NCBI GenBank assembly: GCA_963775835.1
Contig: CAVZKV010000015.1
Coordinates: 248,001-312,000, forward strand
Reading direction: 5' to 3'
Length of the DNA: 64,000 nt
Source: AWTP1-13 sp963775835
GTDB taxonomy: Bacteria; Pseudomonadota; Alphaproteobacteria; Rhizobiales; Hyphomicrobiaceae
Part shown: piece after piece, positions 53,741 through 61,065 of the stretch
How positions within the stretch are numbered: the first letter of the stretch is position 1
Layout: every line of letters begins with the position of its first letter
Notes under the pieces: generated by a model
The model's database searches: none
The model's input: only the letters and a program-made list of their open reading frames with translations
What the model was told of the DNA's origin: nothing
Translations under genes and position numbers: made by a program

Positions 53741-54487
53741 ATGCCAGGCGGCATCGACATGTCTCCGCGCGTCCTCGTGGTGGAGGATGATGCCGCCATT
53801 GCCGAGCTTCTCCGCTACAACCTCGAGGCGGAGGGCTATCGGCCCACGGTCGTGCCCAGCGGCGAGGAGGCGGAGCTGCAGGTGGCGGAGGATCGCTTCG
53901 ATCTTGCCATCGTTGATTGGATGCTGCCCGGCCTGTCCGGCATCGAGCTCTGCCGCCGCCTGCGGCGGCGGGACGATACCCGCAGCGTGCCAATCCTGAT
54001 GCTGACGGCGCGCGGCGAGGAAAACGATCGCGTGCGCGGGTTCGGCATGGGCGCCGATGACTACGTCGTCAAGCCGTTCTCGCTGCCGGAGTTGCTGGCG
54101 CGCGTCAAAGCGCTGTTGCGGCGCGCCTCGCCCAATCGCGTCGCCGACGCACTGCAGGGCGATGATATCGTGCTCGATCGGTTGGCGCATCGCGTCACCC
54201 GTGGCGGCCGCGAGGTGCGCCTCGGCCCGACCGAGTACAAGCTCCTCGCCTACTTCATGGAGAATGCAGGCCGCGTATTGTCGCGCCAGCAGCTGCTCGA
54301 TGGGGTTTGGGGACGCGATGCCTTCATCGACGGGCGCACCGTCGACGTCCACGTCGGGCGGCTGCGCAAGGCCCTGATGCAATACGGGCAAGTCGATCCC
54401 GTTCGCACCGTGCGCGGCGCTGGATACGCCTTTGGTGCCGATAGCCGCAGCGTCCAATCGGTCGCATCCTCCAAGCCCGTGGCGTAA
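53741..54487 (+). CDS. phoB: Phosphate regulon response regulator PhoB
   Basis: An OmpR-class response regulator of 248 residues. The receiver domain has VLVVEDD, phosphoacceptor Asp59 in DLAIVDWMLPGLSG, Thr89 in LMLTARG and Lys111 in DDYVVKPF. The winged-helix effector domain follows: LGPTEYKLLAYFMENAGRVL, DGRTVDVHVGRLRKAL and VRTVRGAGYAF. GTG 53738 and ATG 53759 are alternative starts. It is in the usual place after phoU. No histidine kinase phoR is in the window. Confidence 0.94.
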   Translation: MPGGIDMSPRVLVVEDDAAIAELLRYNLEAEGYRPTVVPSGEEAELQVAEDRFDLAIVDWMLPGLSGIELCRRLRRRDDTRSVPILMLTARGEENDRVRGFGMGADDYVVKPFSLPELLARVKALLRRASPNRVADALQGDDIVLDRLAHRVTRGGREVRLGPTEYKLLAYFMENAGRVLSRQQLLDGVWGRDAFIDGRTVDVHVGRLRKALMQYGQVDPVRTVRGAGYAFGADSRSVQSVASSKPVA

Positions 54488-54607
54488 CCGCGATCGCCCG
54501 GTAGTGGGCGGTGACGACTGATCAATTTTCCGCAAGCCCGGGCCCCCAGTGCAACCTCCGGCTGCGCCGGGCGTTGTCGCTGCAGTCAGCAGGAGGCCAA
54601 AGGTATC

Positions 54608-55099
54608 ATGCGCGCGCGATTGCTTGGTCTATTTGCCCTGGCCTGCGCCGGGCTACCGGCCTCGGCACAGGAACTGGCGGAGATCGGCAATCTCACCTGC
54701 AGCCTGGCCGAACAGAGCGGCTCGCCGGACACCGAAGCCGGCATTGGGCAGGCGCGGGACATGCTGTGCACCTTCAAACCCGCCACGCGGGGAGCGGAGG
54801 AAACCTATACCGGAATCTTGCAAAGCGCTGGCGACGAACGCCCCTTCGACAAGGGCGTGCTGATGTGGACGGTGAAAGGCCCGGCGGCAACCGAAATTCA
54901 GCCCGGATTGTTGCAGCAATCGTTTACCGTGGATGCGGCGGCTGCTGCCAACCAGATTGCCCCGCTGGTCGGCGAGAAAAGCCCCATTGTGTTGCTGGCG
55001 GCGAAAAAGGAAATGCAGCAGGTACCGGACGCCGACTCCGCCAAACCGACGACCGTGATCATCACGATTGTGCTAAAACTGAAGTCCAGCCCGGCCTGA
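54608..55099 (+). CDS. DUF992-like secreted protein
   Basis: A 163-residue protein with a signal peptide (RLLGLFALACAGLPASAQ). The mature region EIGNLTCSLAEQ, ARDMLCTFKP, EETYTGILQSAG and KGVLMWTVKGPA follows the pattern of the alphaproteobacterial DUF992 family (two conserved Cys, small beta protein). Function of the family is unknown; periplasmic location is likely. It is followed by a hairpin terminator. ATG 54608 follows AGGAGG closely. Confidence 0.72.
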   Translation: MRARLLGLFALACAGLPASAQELAEIGNLTCSLAEQSGSPDTEAGIGQARDMLCTFKPATRGAEETYTGILQSAGDERPFDKGVLMWTVKGPAATEIQPGLLQQSFTVDAAAAANQIAPLVGEKSPIVLLAAKKEMQQVPDADSAKPTTVIITIVLKLKSSPA

Positions 55100-55128
55100 G
55101 CGGGAAAGGCGCAAATGCGTTTTCCCGC
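55100..55128 (+). terminator. Hairpin terminator after DUF992-like gene
   Basis: GCGGGAAA (55100-55107) pairs with TTTCCCGC (55121-55128) directly after the stop, with an inner CGC/GCG pair. It lies between convergent genes and could act in both directions. Confidence 0.6.
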
Positions 55129-55170
55129 AGCGCTGCCCAGGCGAGGCGGGCCGGGAGCCGCTAGTGACTG

Positions 55171-55992
55171 CTAGCGCGCCTGGCGTTTGGGTTGGACCGG
55201 CGGCCGCTCCGCCGGCACATCGTCCTCGGCCCAGGTCAGCCCCTTGTAGTTGAAGCCCTCCTCGATCGTGGGCTTGACGATCTTGAAGTAGGGGGAAAGG
55301 TCGAAGTCGGCCGGTGCGTAGAGGCTGTGGTGCCGGATGTGCAGGATCTCGCTGCGCTGAAAGCGCGTGACGCCCCGCTTTGCGCTTTCGCGACGCTCCA
55401 CGCGCGGCAGGATCGGATAGCGCACCCGGCCGAAGGCGTCCGCGATCAGGGTCGAGCAGATGGCGCGGGTCGGCTCGCCCGATCCGAGCGCGATCATGCG
55501 CCGGCGCCAACGGGCGGGGATGGGGGGTTCGGGCAGCAGATAGCGCAGAAGATCGATGATGTTGCGCATATCGTATTGCGTACCGAGCCGCGAGACCATG
55601 TAGGCCAGCACGTCCTCGCGATCGGCTTCGGTGAGGCCAATGGGGCGGCAGATGCGGGTATGGAAGCGGTCGTATTTGGAAAGCGGTGCCGATACGCAGC
55701 CTTCGCCCAGGTTCACCTCGATCAACACGTGCGGTTCGGCGCCGTCGCTCGGCAGATCAAACCAGTCGCCAACGTAAATGGCCGCGTGCGACCAGGTCGA
55801 TTGGGTCAGGTACTTGATGGCGGTCGAGAGCTTGCTGCCGCCGGCGACCAAGAGAACGTCGGCCGGGCGCAACACGCGCCGCAGCGCCACGGGGTTCGAT
55901 GGCACGTGTGGTTCCTGGCCAGGAACCTCGCGTCGCAAGCGCTCGCCGAGCTTGCGGCCGAACCAGTCCAAAAACGAATCGAATGCCGTCAT
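55171..55992 (-). CDS. YiiX/YebB-like (permuted NlpC/P60) cysteine hydrolase
   Basis: A 273-residue protein of the circularly permuted NlpC/P60 superfamily. The catalytic His is in IKYLTQSTWSHAAIYVGDW and the catalytic Cys in AICSTLIADAFGRVRYPILP; the fold core also includes PADVLLVAGGSKLSTAIKY. There is no signal peptide, so action is probably cytoplasmic or at the membrane. Relatives are thought to act as lipid- or peptide-bond hydrolases or acyltransferases; bacterial members are mostly uncharacterised. It stands alone, convergent with the DUF992-like gene. Confidence 0.85.
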   Translation of the reverse strand: MTAFDSFLDWFGRKLGERLRREVPGQEPHVPSNPVALRRVLRPADVLLVAGGSKLSTAIKYLTQSTWSHAAIYVGDWFDLPSDGAEPHVLIEVNLGEGCVSAPLSKYDRFHTRICRPIGLTEADREDVLAYMVSRLGTQYDMRNIIDLLRYLLPEPPIPARWRRRMIALGSGEPTRAICSTLIADAFGRVRYPILPRVERRESAKRGVTRFQRSEILHIRHHSLYAPADFDLSPYFKIVKPTIEEGFNYKGLTWAEDDVPAERPPVQPKRQAR

Positions 55993-56507
55993 GGCTCAAT
56001 TATCGCACGGCAAAGATCAGCTTCGCATGCGGCCGATTCGGCAAGGATTTGCTGGGCCTAGTGAGCTCGTGTGGCGTCCAGCGTGCGCACCGCGTCGGCC
56101 ACGGCAGGCACCATCGCTTGGCAAGGCTTCGCCGCCTTGCGCCACCGCGCCCCCGGGACGATGAGAATTGCTCATCCTTGAGCAGCATTGAGGATGCCCT
56201 TGCGCCTTTGCCCGCCATCCGACCCCACGACCCTTCGCCGCGGCCAAGGCAGCGAATGGGCCAAGTTGGCCGGTCGGCTTTCGAGCTTGCCTCCAGATGC
56301 CCGTGTGCGCAGGGACTGCGGCATGAAGATGTCGCTTTTTTTGGGGCGAAGGCATGCAAAGCCGCCATGGGCCGCACCAGGTTGAGTAACGATCCCCGGC
56401 ATGAAGCCGGGGTGCGCGTGCGGCGCCGGTGGAAACTTGCTTGAGCGCATTGAGCCCTTGCCGCTTGTGGTTCGCCGGCGGTCGTGTCCGCCCGCCGGTG
56501 GTGGGTC
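55993..56507. other. Intergenic region, nothing recognised
   Basis: 515 bases between two leftward genes (the sigma factor gene ends here). Several overlapping GC-rich frames occur, but none has homology I recognise. No tRNA-like cloverleaf or clear terminator seen. Confidence 0.5.
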
Positions 56508-57218
56508 TCAGCCGGCGGGCGCGGGCGGTAAGCCGAGCCTGGCCAGCACCGTTTCCGTCGTCTGTCGACAGCGTTCGCCGTCAAAGGGGAAAGTGTCGCT
56601 CAAAGCCGAGGCCAGCTGGGCATCCAGCGCCCGGCGTAGGAGCCGCCGCGCACGGTGCAGCCGCGTTTTCACGGTTGCCGGCGACAAGGCGAGCACGCCC
56701 GCGGTTTCTGCGACGCTCATGGCCTCGATGTCGCGCATCACGAACACGGCCCGGAAGCCGTCGGGCAGCTCGTCGATGGCATGCTCGATGAGCTGGCGGA
56801 TCTGCTTGAGCGCGGCGCCACGCTCGGGATCGGTGTGGGTGGGCATCTGGGGAAAGGCGATAACGTGCGCGTTGGTTCGGGGAGCCGCATCGAGAACCGA
56901 CAACTCGAGGCTGGGCCGACGGCGGCGCAGCCGCCCCAGCGCTTCGTTGACGGCAATGCGTGTGAGCCACGTGGCAAGACTGGATTCGGCGCGAAATTCT
57001 GCCAGCTTGCCGAAGGCAACGACGTAGACCTGCTGGACGACGTCCTCGGCTTCGGCATCGTCGTCAAGGATGGAGCGCGCCACCCGATAAAGGCGACGGT
57101 TGTTGCGCTGCATGATCAGACGGAAGGCTTTGCCGTGGCGTTGGTGCGCAAGCCGGGCGAGCTCGGCGTCTTCGAGCCTTTCCAGATTTTCCGGCGGTCT
57201 GGCGCGTAAGCTCGGCAT
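56508..57218 (-). CDS. ECF-type RNA polymerase sigma factor
   Basis: A 236-residue sigma-70 family factor of the extracytoplasmic-function group. Region 2 covers AFRLIMQRNNRRLYRVARSI, AEDVVQQVYVVAFGKLAEFR and SSLATWLTRIAVNEALGRLR. Region 4 covers IDELPDGFRAVFVMRDIEAM, then SVAETAGVLALSPATVKTRL and HRARRLLRRAL. Start ATG 57218 has GGAGATAGGG upstream; longer in-frame sequence to 57800 has no homology. No anti-sigma gene is adjacent, which is unusual for ECF factors. folE lies 32 bases upstream on the same strand. Confidence 0.9.
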   Translation of the reverse strand: MPSLRARPPENLERLEDAELARLAHQRHGKAFRLIMQRNNRRLYRVARSILDDDAEAEDVVQQVYVVAFGKLAEFRAESSLATWLTRIAVNEALGRLRRRRPSLELSVLDAAPRTNAHVIAFPQMPTHTDPERGAALKQIRQLIEHAIDELPDGFRAVFVMRDIEAMSVAETAGVLALSPATVKTRLHRARRLLRRALDAQLASALSDTFPFDGERCRQTTETVLARLGLPPAPAG

Positions 57219-57250
57219 TGCCCTATCTCCCAACCACACGCGTGCTGCCG

Positions 57251-57928
57251 TCAGAGCCTTGCCGCACCCGCCGGCCTCGTCCGATCGAGGTCGATGGCTG
57301 CCAGGAACTCCTGGCGCGTCTCCGGTCGGTCGCGAAAGACGCCCAGCATGCGGCTGGTGAGCAGGCTCGCGCCCGGTTGGCGCACGCCCCTGCTGGTCAT
57401 GCAGCCGTGCCTCGCTTCTACCACCACCGCCGCACCTTGTGGCGCCAATACGCCATAGAGCGTGTCGGCGATTTGCGCGGTCATCTTTTCCTGGGTCTGC
57501 AGTCGCCCGGCGAAGACTTGCACAAGGCGCACCAGCTTGGAAATGCCGACCACCTTGTTGCGTGGCAGGTAACCGATGTGTACCCGTCCGCTGATCGGCG
57601 CCATGTGGTGTTCGCAATGCGACTGAAAATCGATGTCGCGCATCACCACCATCTCGTCGTAGCCGGCGACCTCCTCGAAGGTGCGCCGCAGATGCTCGGC
57701 GGGGTCCTGGTGGTAGCCGGCGAACCACTGCTGAAAGGCGCGCACCACCCGGGCCGGCGTCTCCAGCAGCCCTTCGCGGCTGGGGTCGTCGCCGGCCCAA
57801 CGAATGAGGGTCTCAACCGCCCGTTCGGCCTCCGCACGCGTGGGACGATCCGTCGGCGCCGTCCGTCCCGCGCTCGATGGCGCCACGGTGGGAATTAGCG
57901 ATTGCACGTCTCTTGCCAGCCCGTTCAT
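57251..57928 (-). CDS. folE: GTP cyclohydrolase I (FolE)
   Basis: A 225-residue enzyme that converts GTP to dihydroneopterin triphosphate, first step of folate (and pterin) synthesis. Zinc/active-site residues appear in DIDFQSHCEHHMAPISGRVH and VVVEARHGCMTSRGVRQPGA. GYLPRNKVVGISKLVRLVQV and LQTQEKMTAQIADTL are conserved core. The N-terminal ~30 residues are variable. It is followed closely by the sigma factor gene. Confidence 0.95.
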   Translation of the reverse strand: MNGLARDVQSLIPTVAPSSAGRTAPTDRPTRAEAERAVETLIRWAGDDPSREGLLETPARVVRAFQQWFAGYHQDPAEHLRRTFEEVAGYDEMVVMRDIDFQSHCEHHMAPISGRVHIGYLPRNKVVGISKLVRLVQVFAGRLQTQEKMTAQIADTLYGVLAPQGAAVVVEARHGCMTSRGVRQPGASLLTSRMLGVFRDRPETRQEFLAAIDLDRTRPAGAARL

Positions 57929-58119
57929 AGGTCGACCTCGCCCTCTCGCATTGGGGGTTGTGCCGCATTGGATGTTCCGATCGCACGATTGGTTCCCACC
58001 TCAGCCTGTGCCTTAAGCGGCTTGGAACCTTTCGCGCCTTTGCGCATCTATGCGTTTGCCAAGTGGCCAAGCACGGCCAAGCGATGTGGCTGGTGCAGGA
58101 GGTTGCGCAGGAGGTCAGC

Positions 58120-59649
58120 ATGGGATCCGCACAGGGGCAGCCGGCAGGGCTCGACCTGACTAATGGCATCGCCAGCGAGGAGCTCGACGATGGCCGTATG
58201 CTCGCGGGCCACGTCGGGGACAACGCCGTCCTGCTGGCGCGCTGCGGCAAAGAGGTCTTTGCCGTCGACGCCAAGTGCACTCATTACGGGGGCCCCCTCG
58301 CCGATGGGCTGCTGGTCGCGGCCACCGTGCGCTGCCCATGGCATCACGCCTGTTTTAACCTCGCCAACGGCGAGGCGCTCAACGCCCCGGCGTTTTCGCC
58401 GCTAGGGTGCTGGCTGGTGGAAGAACGCGATGGCCGGCTCTTTGTGCACCGCAAGAAAGCGACCCTGCCGGAGACCGAAAACTTGCCTGTGGGCGCGACG
58501 GCGCCCGACCGCATCGTCATCGTGGGCGGCGGGGGGGCGGGCTTCGCGGCCGCCGATATGCTGCGCCGTCTTAACTACCAGGGCGCTATTAGCTTGCTCA
58601 GCGCTGACGACGCTGCGCCCGTCGATCGGCCCAACCTGTCGAAGGACTATCTGGCCGGCCATGCGCCCGAGGATTGGCTGCCGTTGCGACCCGACGCCTA
58701 CTACGGCGAGCAAGGCATTCACCTGCGCCTTAAGGCCAATGTCATGGCCGTCGATCTGCGCGCCAAAGCGGTGGTGCTGGCCGGGGGCGAAAGGGTTGGC
58801 TACGACCGGTTGCTGTTGGCGACGGGTGCCGAGCCCGTGCGGCTATCGATTCCCGGTGCGAGCCTGCCCCACGTGCACGTGCTGCGCTCGCTCGCCGACT
58901 GCAAAAGCATCATCGCGACGGCCGCGGCGGCCAAGCGGGCAGTCGTGTTGGGTGCGAGCTTCATCGGGCTCGAGGTTGCAGCCTCCCTGCGCGCCCGCGG
59001 GCTCGAGGTGCACGTGGTGGCGCCGGAGACGCGGCCGATGCAGCGCCTGCTCGGGCCGCAACTCGGCGAGTTCGTGCGCTTGCTGCACCTCGAACACGGC
59101 ATCGTCTTCCACCTGCCGGATGTCGCGACCGCCATTACCAGCAAGCAGGTCGAGCTGAAGAGCGCCACGAGGCTTGAGGCGGATCTCGTCGTGGCGGGTG
59201 TCGGCGTAAAACCGCGCCTCGAGCTGGCCCAGCAGGCCGGCCTCCCTCTCGACCGCGGCGTCCTTGTCGACGGCTGCCTGGAAACGGGCGTGCCTGGTGT
59301 CTTTGCCGCCGGCGACATCGCCCGCTGCCCGGATCCTCGAAGCGGCGGCAGCCTGCGCGTTGAGCATTGGGTGGTGGCCGAGCGACAAGCGCAGGTTGCC
59401 GCTCGCAACATGCTGGGCCTAGGGCAAAAATTCACGGCCGTGCCGTTCTTCTGGAGCCAGCATTATGACGTGGCGATCAACTATGTGGGTCACGCCGAGC
59501 GTTGGGATGACATCGAGGTTGCCGGCGACCCGGCGGCAAGGGACTGTCTGGTGCGCTATCGGTTGGGCGGCCGGACGCTGGCGGTCGCCTCGATCAACCG
59601 CGACGTCGCCAGCCTTGAAGCGGAACTGGCGATGGAGCGCGAGGGCTGA
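58120..59649 (+). CDS. Rieske-FAD-dependent pyridine nucleotide-disulfide oxidoreductase fusion
   Basis: A 509-residue fusion. The N-terminal Rieske domain (about residues 10-110) has CTHYGGPLADGLL and CPWHHACFNLANGEALNAPA, giving the CxH...CxxH [2Fe-2S] ligands. The rest is a ferredoxin reductase-type flavoprotein: IVIVGGGGAGFAAADMLRRL, VDRPNLSKDYLAGHAPEDWL, GASFIGLEVAASLRARGLEV and GVFAAGDIARCPDPRSG. It resembles AIF-like (AIFL) proteins and reductase components of ring hydroxylases. ATG 58120 has GGAGG six bases upstream and is preferred over the in-frame 57958. Likely NAD(P)H-dependent electron supply; partner unknown, as no oxygenase gene is adjacent. Confidence 0.92.
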   Translation: MGSAQGQPAGLDLTNGIASEELDDGRMLAGHVGDNAVLLARCGKEVFAVDAKCTHYGGPLADGLLVAATVRCPWHHACFNLANGEALNAPAFSPLGCWLVEERDGRLFVHRKKATLPETENLPVGATAPDRIVIVGGGGAGFAAADMLRRLNYQGAISLLSADDAAPVDRPNLSKDYLAGHAPEDWLPLRPDAYYGEQGIHLRLKANVMAVDLRAKAVVLAGGERVGYDRLLLATGAEPVRLSIPGASLPHVHVLRSLADCKSIIATAAAAKRAVVLGASFIGLEVAASLRARGLEVHVVAPETRPMQRLLGPQLGEFVRLLHLEHGIVFHLPDVATAITSKQVELKSATRLEADLVVAGVGVKPRLELAQQAGLPLDRGVLVDGCLETGVPGVFAAGDIARCPDPRSGGSLRVEHWVVAERQAQVAARNMLGLGQKFTAVPFFWSQHYDVAINYVGHAERWDDIEVAGDPAARDCLVRYRLGGRTLAVASINRDVASLEAELAMEREG

Positions 59650-59844
59650 GATGGTGGCGGCGCCTCGATCGGCCACGCTGGCGTGGCGGCGGCCGCGCGG
59701 GCCCATGGGCGTGCGCTGGGGTTGTGGTTGGCGGCGCCATAACGCCGCCAAAAGACCTCCGCGGCAACGACGGCTGACGGAGCCGCTGGCGTTTGCCGAC
59801 CAGCAGCGGCTAAAGTGTCGGCTCGACCGTGGCGAGGTGGGGCC

Positions 59845-60669
59845 GTGATCACTTGGATTGCCGTCATCGCAGCCAGTTTCGTTGGGCTATTGCCGCAGGC
59901 GGCCTCGTCACAATCAGCACCGGCCAAGCAGGAGGAAGCGCTCATGTCGCAACAAGTCAAAGCCGAGTTGGCGCCGACGGGCGTGCTGCGCGCGGGCATC
60001 AACCTGTCGAATTTCCTGCTGGTAACGGGCAAGACGGACACCGGTGATCCCGTCGGCGTGGCGCCCGACATGGCCAGCGAAATCGCCAGGCGTCTGGGCG
60101 TGCCGGTACGATTTGTCACTTACAAGACGCCCGGCGAACTGGCGGACATGGCAGACACGGGTGCCTGGGATATCGGTTTGATCGGCGCCGAGCCGCAGCG
60201 CGCCGAGAAGATCGCCTTCACGCCGGCCTACGTGGAGATCGAGGCAACCTATCTGGTGCCGGCGGGCTCGACCCTGAAGTCGATCGCCGACGTCGACCGT
60301 CCCGGGGTGCGCATCGCCGTGACCGGCCGCAGCGCCTATGGCCTCTGGCTCGATCGCAACATCAAACAGGCCCAACTGGTGAAATCGGGCACGCTCGACA
60401 GCGCCTACGAGCAGTTCGTGACCGACAAGCTCGACGCGCTGGCAGGACTGCGGCCGCGGCTGTTGTCGGATGTGGAAAAGCTGCCCGGCGCACGCATCCT
60501 CGATGGCCAGTTCACGGCCGTACAGCAGGCCGTGGGAACGGCGCGCCGCAACGGTGCGGCCGCCGACTATCTGCGCAGCTTCGTCGCGGAGGTGAAGGCC
60601 ACGGGGTTTGTCGGCCGCTTGATCGAGATGCACAAGGTGCGCGGTCTCTCCGTGGCGCCTCCCGCCTAG
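59845..60669 (+). CDS. Amino acid-type ABC transporter substrate-binding protein (SBP_bac_3)
   Basis: A 274-residue family-3 solute-binding protein. The GTG at 59845 is preceded by GAGGTGGGG and opens a signal peptide (TWIAVIAASFVGLLPQAASS); a GTG at 59815 is also in frame. Core: PTGVLRAGINLSNFLLVTGK, PVGVAPDMASEIARRLGVPV, WDIGLIGAEPQRAEKIAFTP and DRPGVRIAVTGRSAYGLWLD. The usual Arg that binds the amino-acid carboxylate is not obvious at its normal place. No permease or ATPase genes are near, so it is an orphan binder or a sensor-like protein. Confidence 0.85.
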   Translation: MITWIAVIAASFVGLLPQAASSQSAPAKQEEALMSQQVKAELAPTGVLRAGINLSNFLLVTGKTDTGDPVGVAPDMASEIARRLGVPVRFVTYKTPGELADMADTGAWDIGLIGAEPQRAEKIAFTPAYVEIEATYLVPAGSTLKSIADVDRPGVRIAVTGRSAYGLWLDRNIKQAQLVKSGTLDSAYEQFVTDKLDALAGLRPRLLSDVEKLPGARILDGQFTAVQQAVGTARRNGAAADYLRSFVAEVKATGFVGRLIEMHKVRGLSVAPPA

Positions 60670-61065
60670 GGGGGACCGCCCCGATTCTGTCGGGAGGCCT
60701 GACGGTCTCGCCGCCCGCGGCACCGCGAGGGCGAGGGCCGCCGTACTCGGAGCGGCGCAGGGTCTGGCGGGGATCGTGAGCCCTTGAGCGGCAAGGCCAC
60801 CACGCGGGGTCCTTAGCCGCCGGGGGGCGGCGGGTCTGCGCCCTGGCCCAGGAGCGAGCTGGGAGCGCCGGAAAAGCCGCGCCAGAGGCCGCGTCGGGGC
60901 CACCGGGAGCCGACTCGGATCCCCGCTTGTCCGGGGGCAGCGCCCACGAAAGACCTCGCCGCTTACCCAATCCCGCCCAGATTACAATCTACATCAAACG
61001 CTTAAGGCTGGCCTCGAGGGATGGTGTAAAGCGCCTCCTGGGACACTCAAGGGACTTGAGTTCGC
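60670..61065. other. Intergenic region, nothing recognised
   Basis: 396 bases before bamA; likely holds its promoter. GC-rich short palindromes occur (around 60710-60740) but no defined terminator, RNA or gene was recognised. Confidence 0.5.

Noticed and set aside
54495..54510. Short CGCCC/GGGCG hairpin after phoB
   Set aside because: Only five base pairs and no U-tract; too weak to call a terminator.
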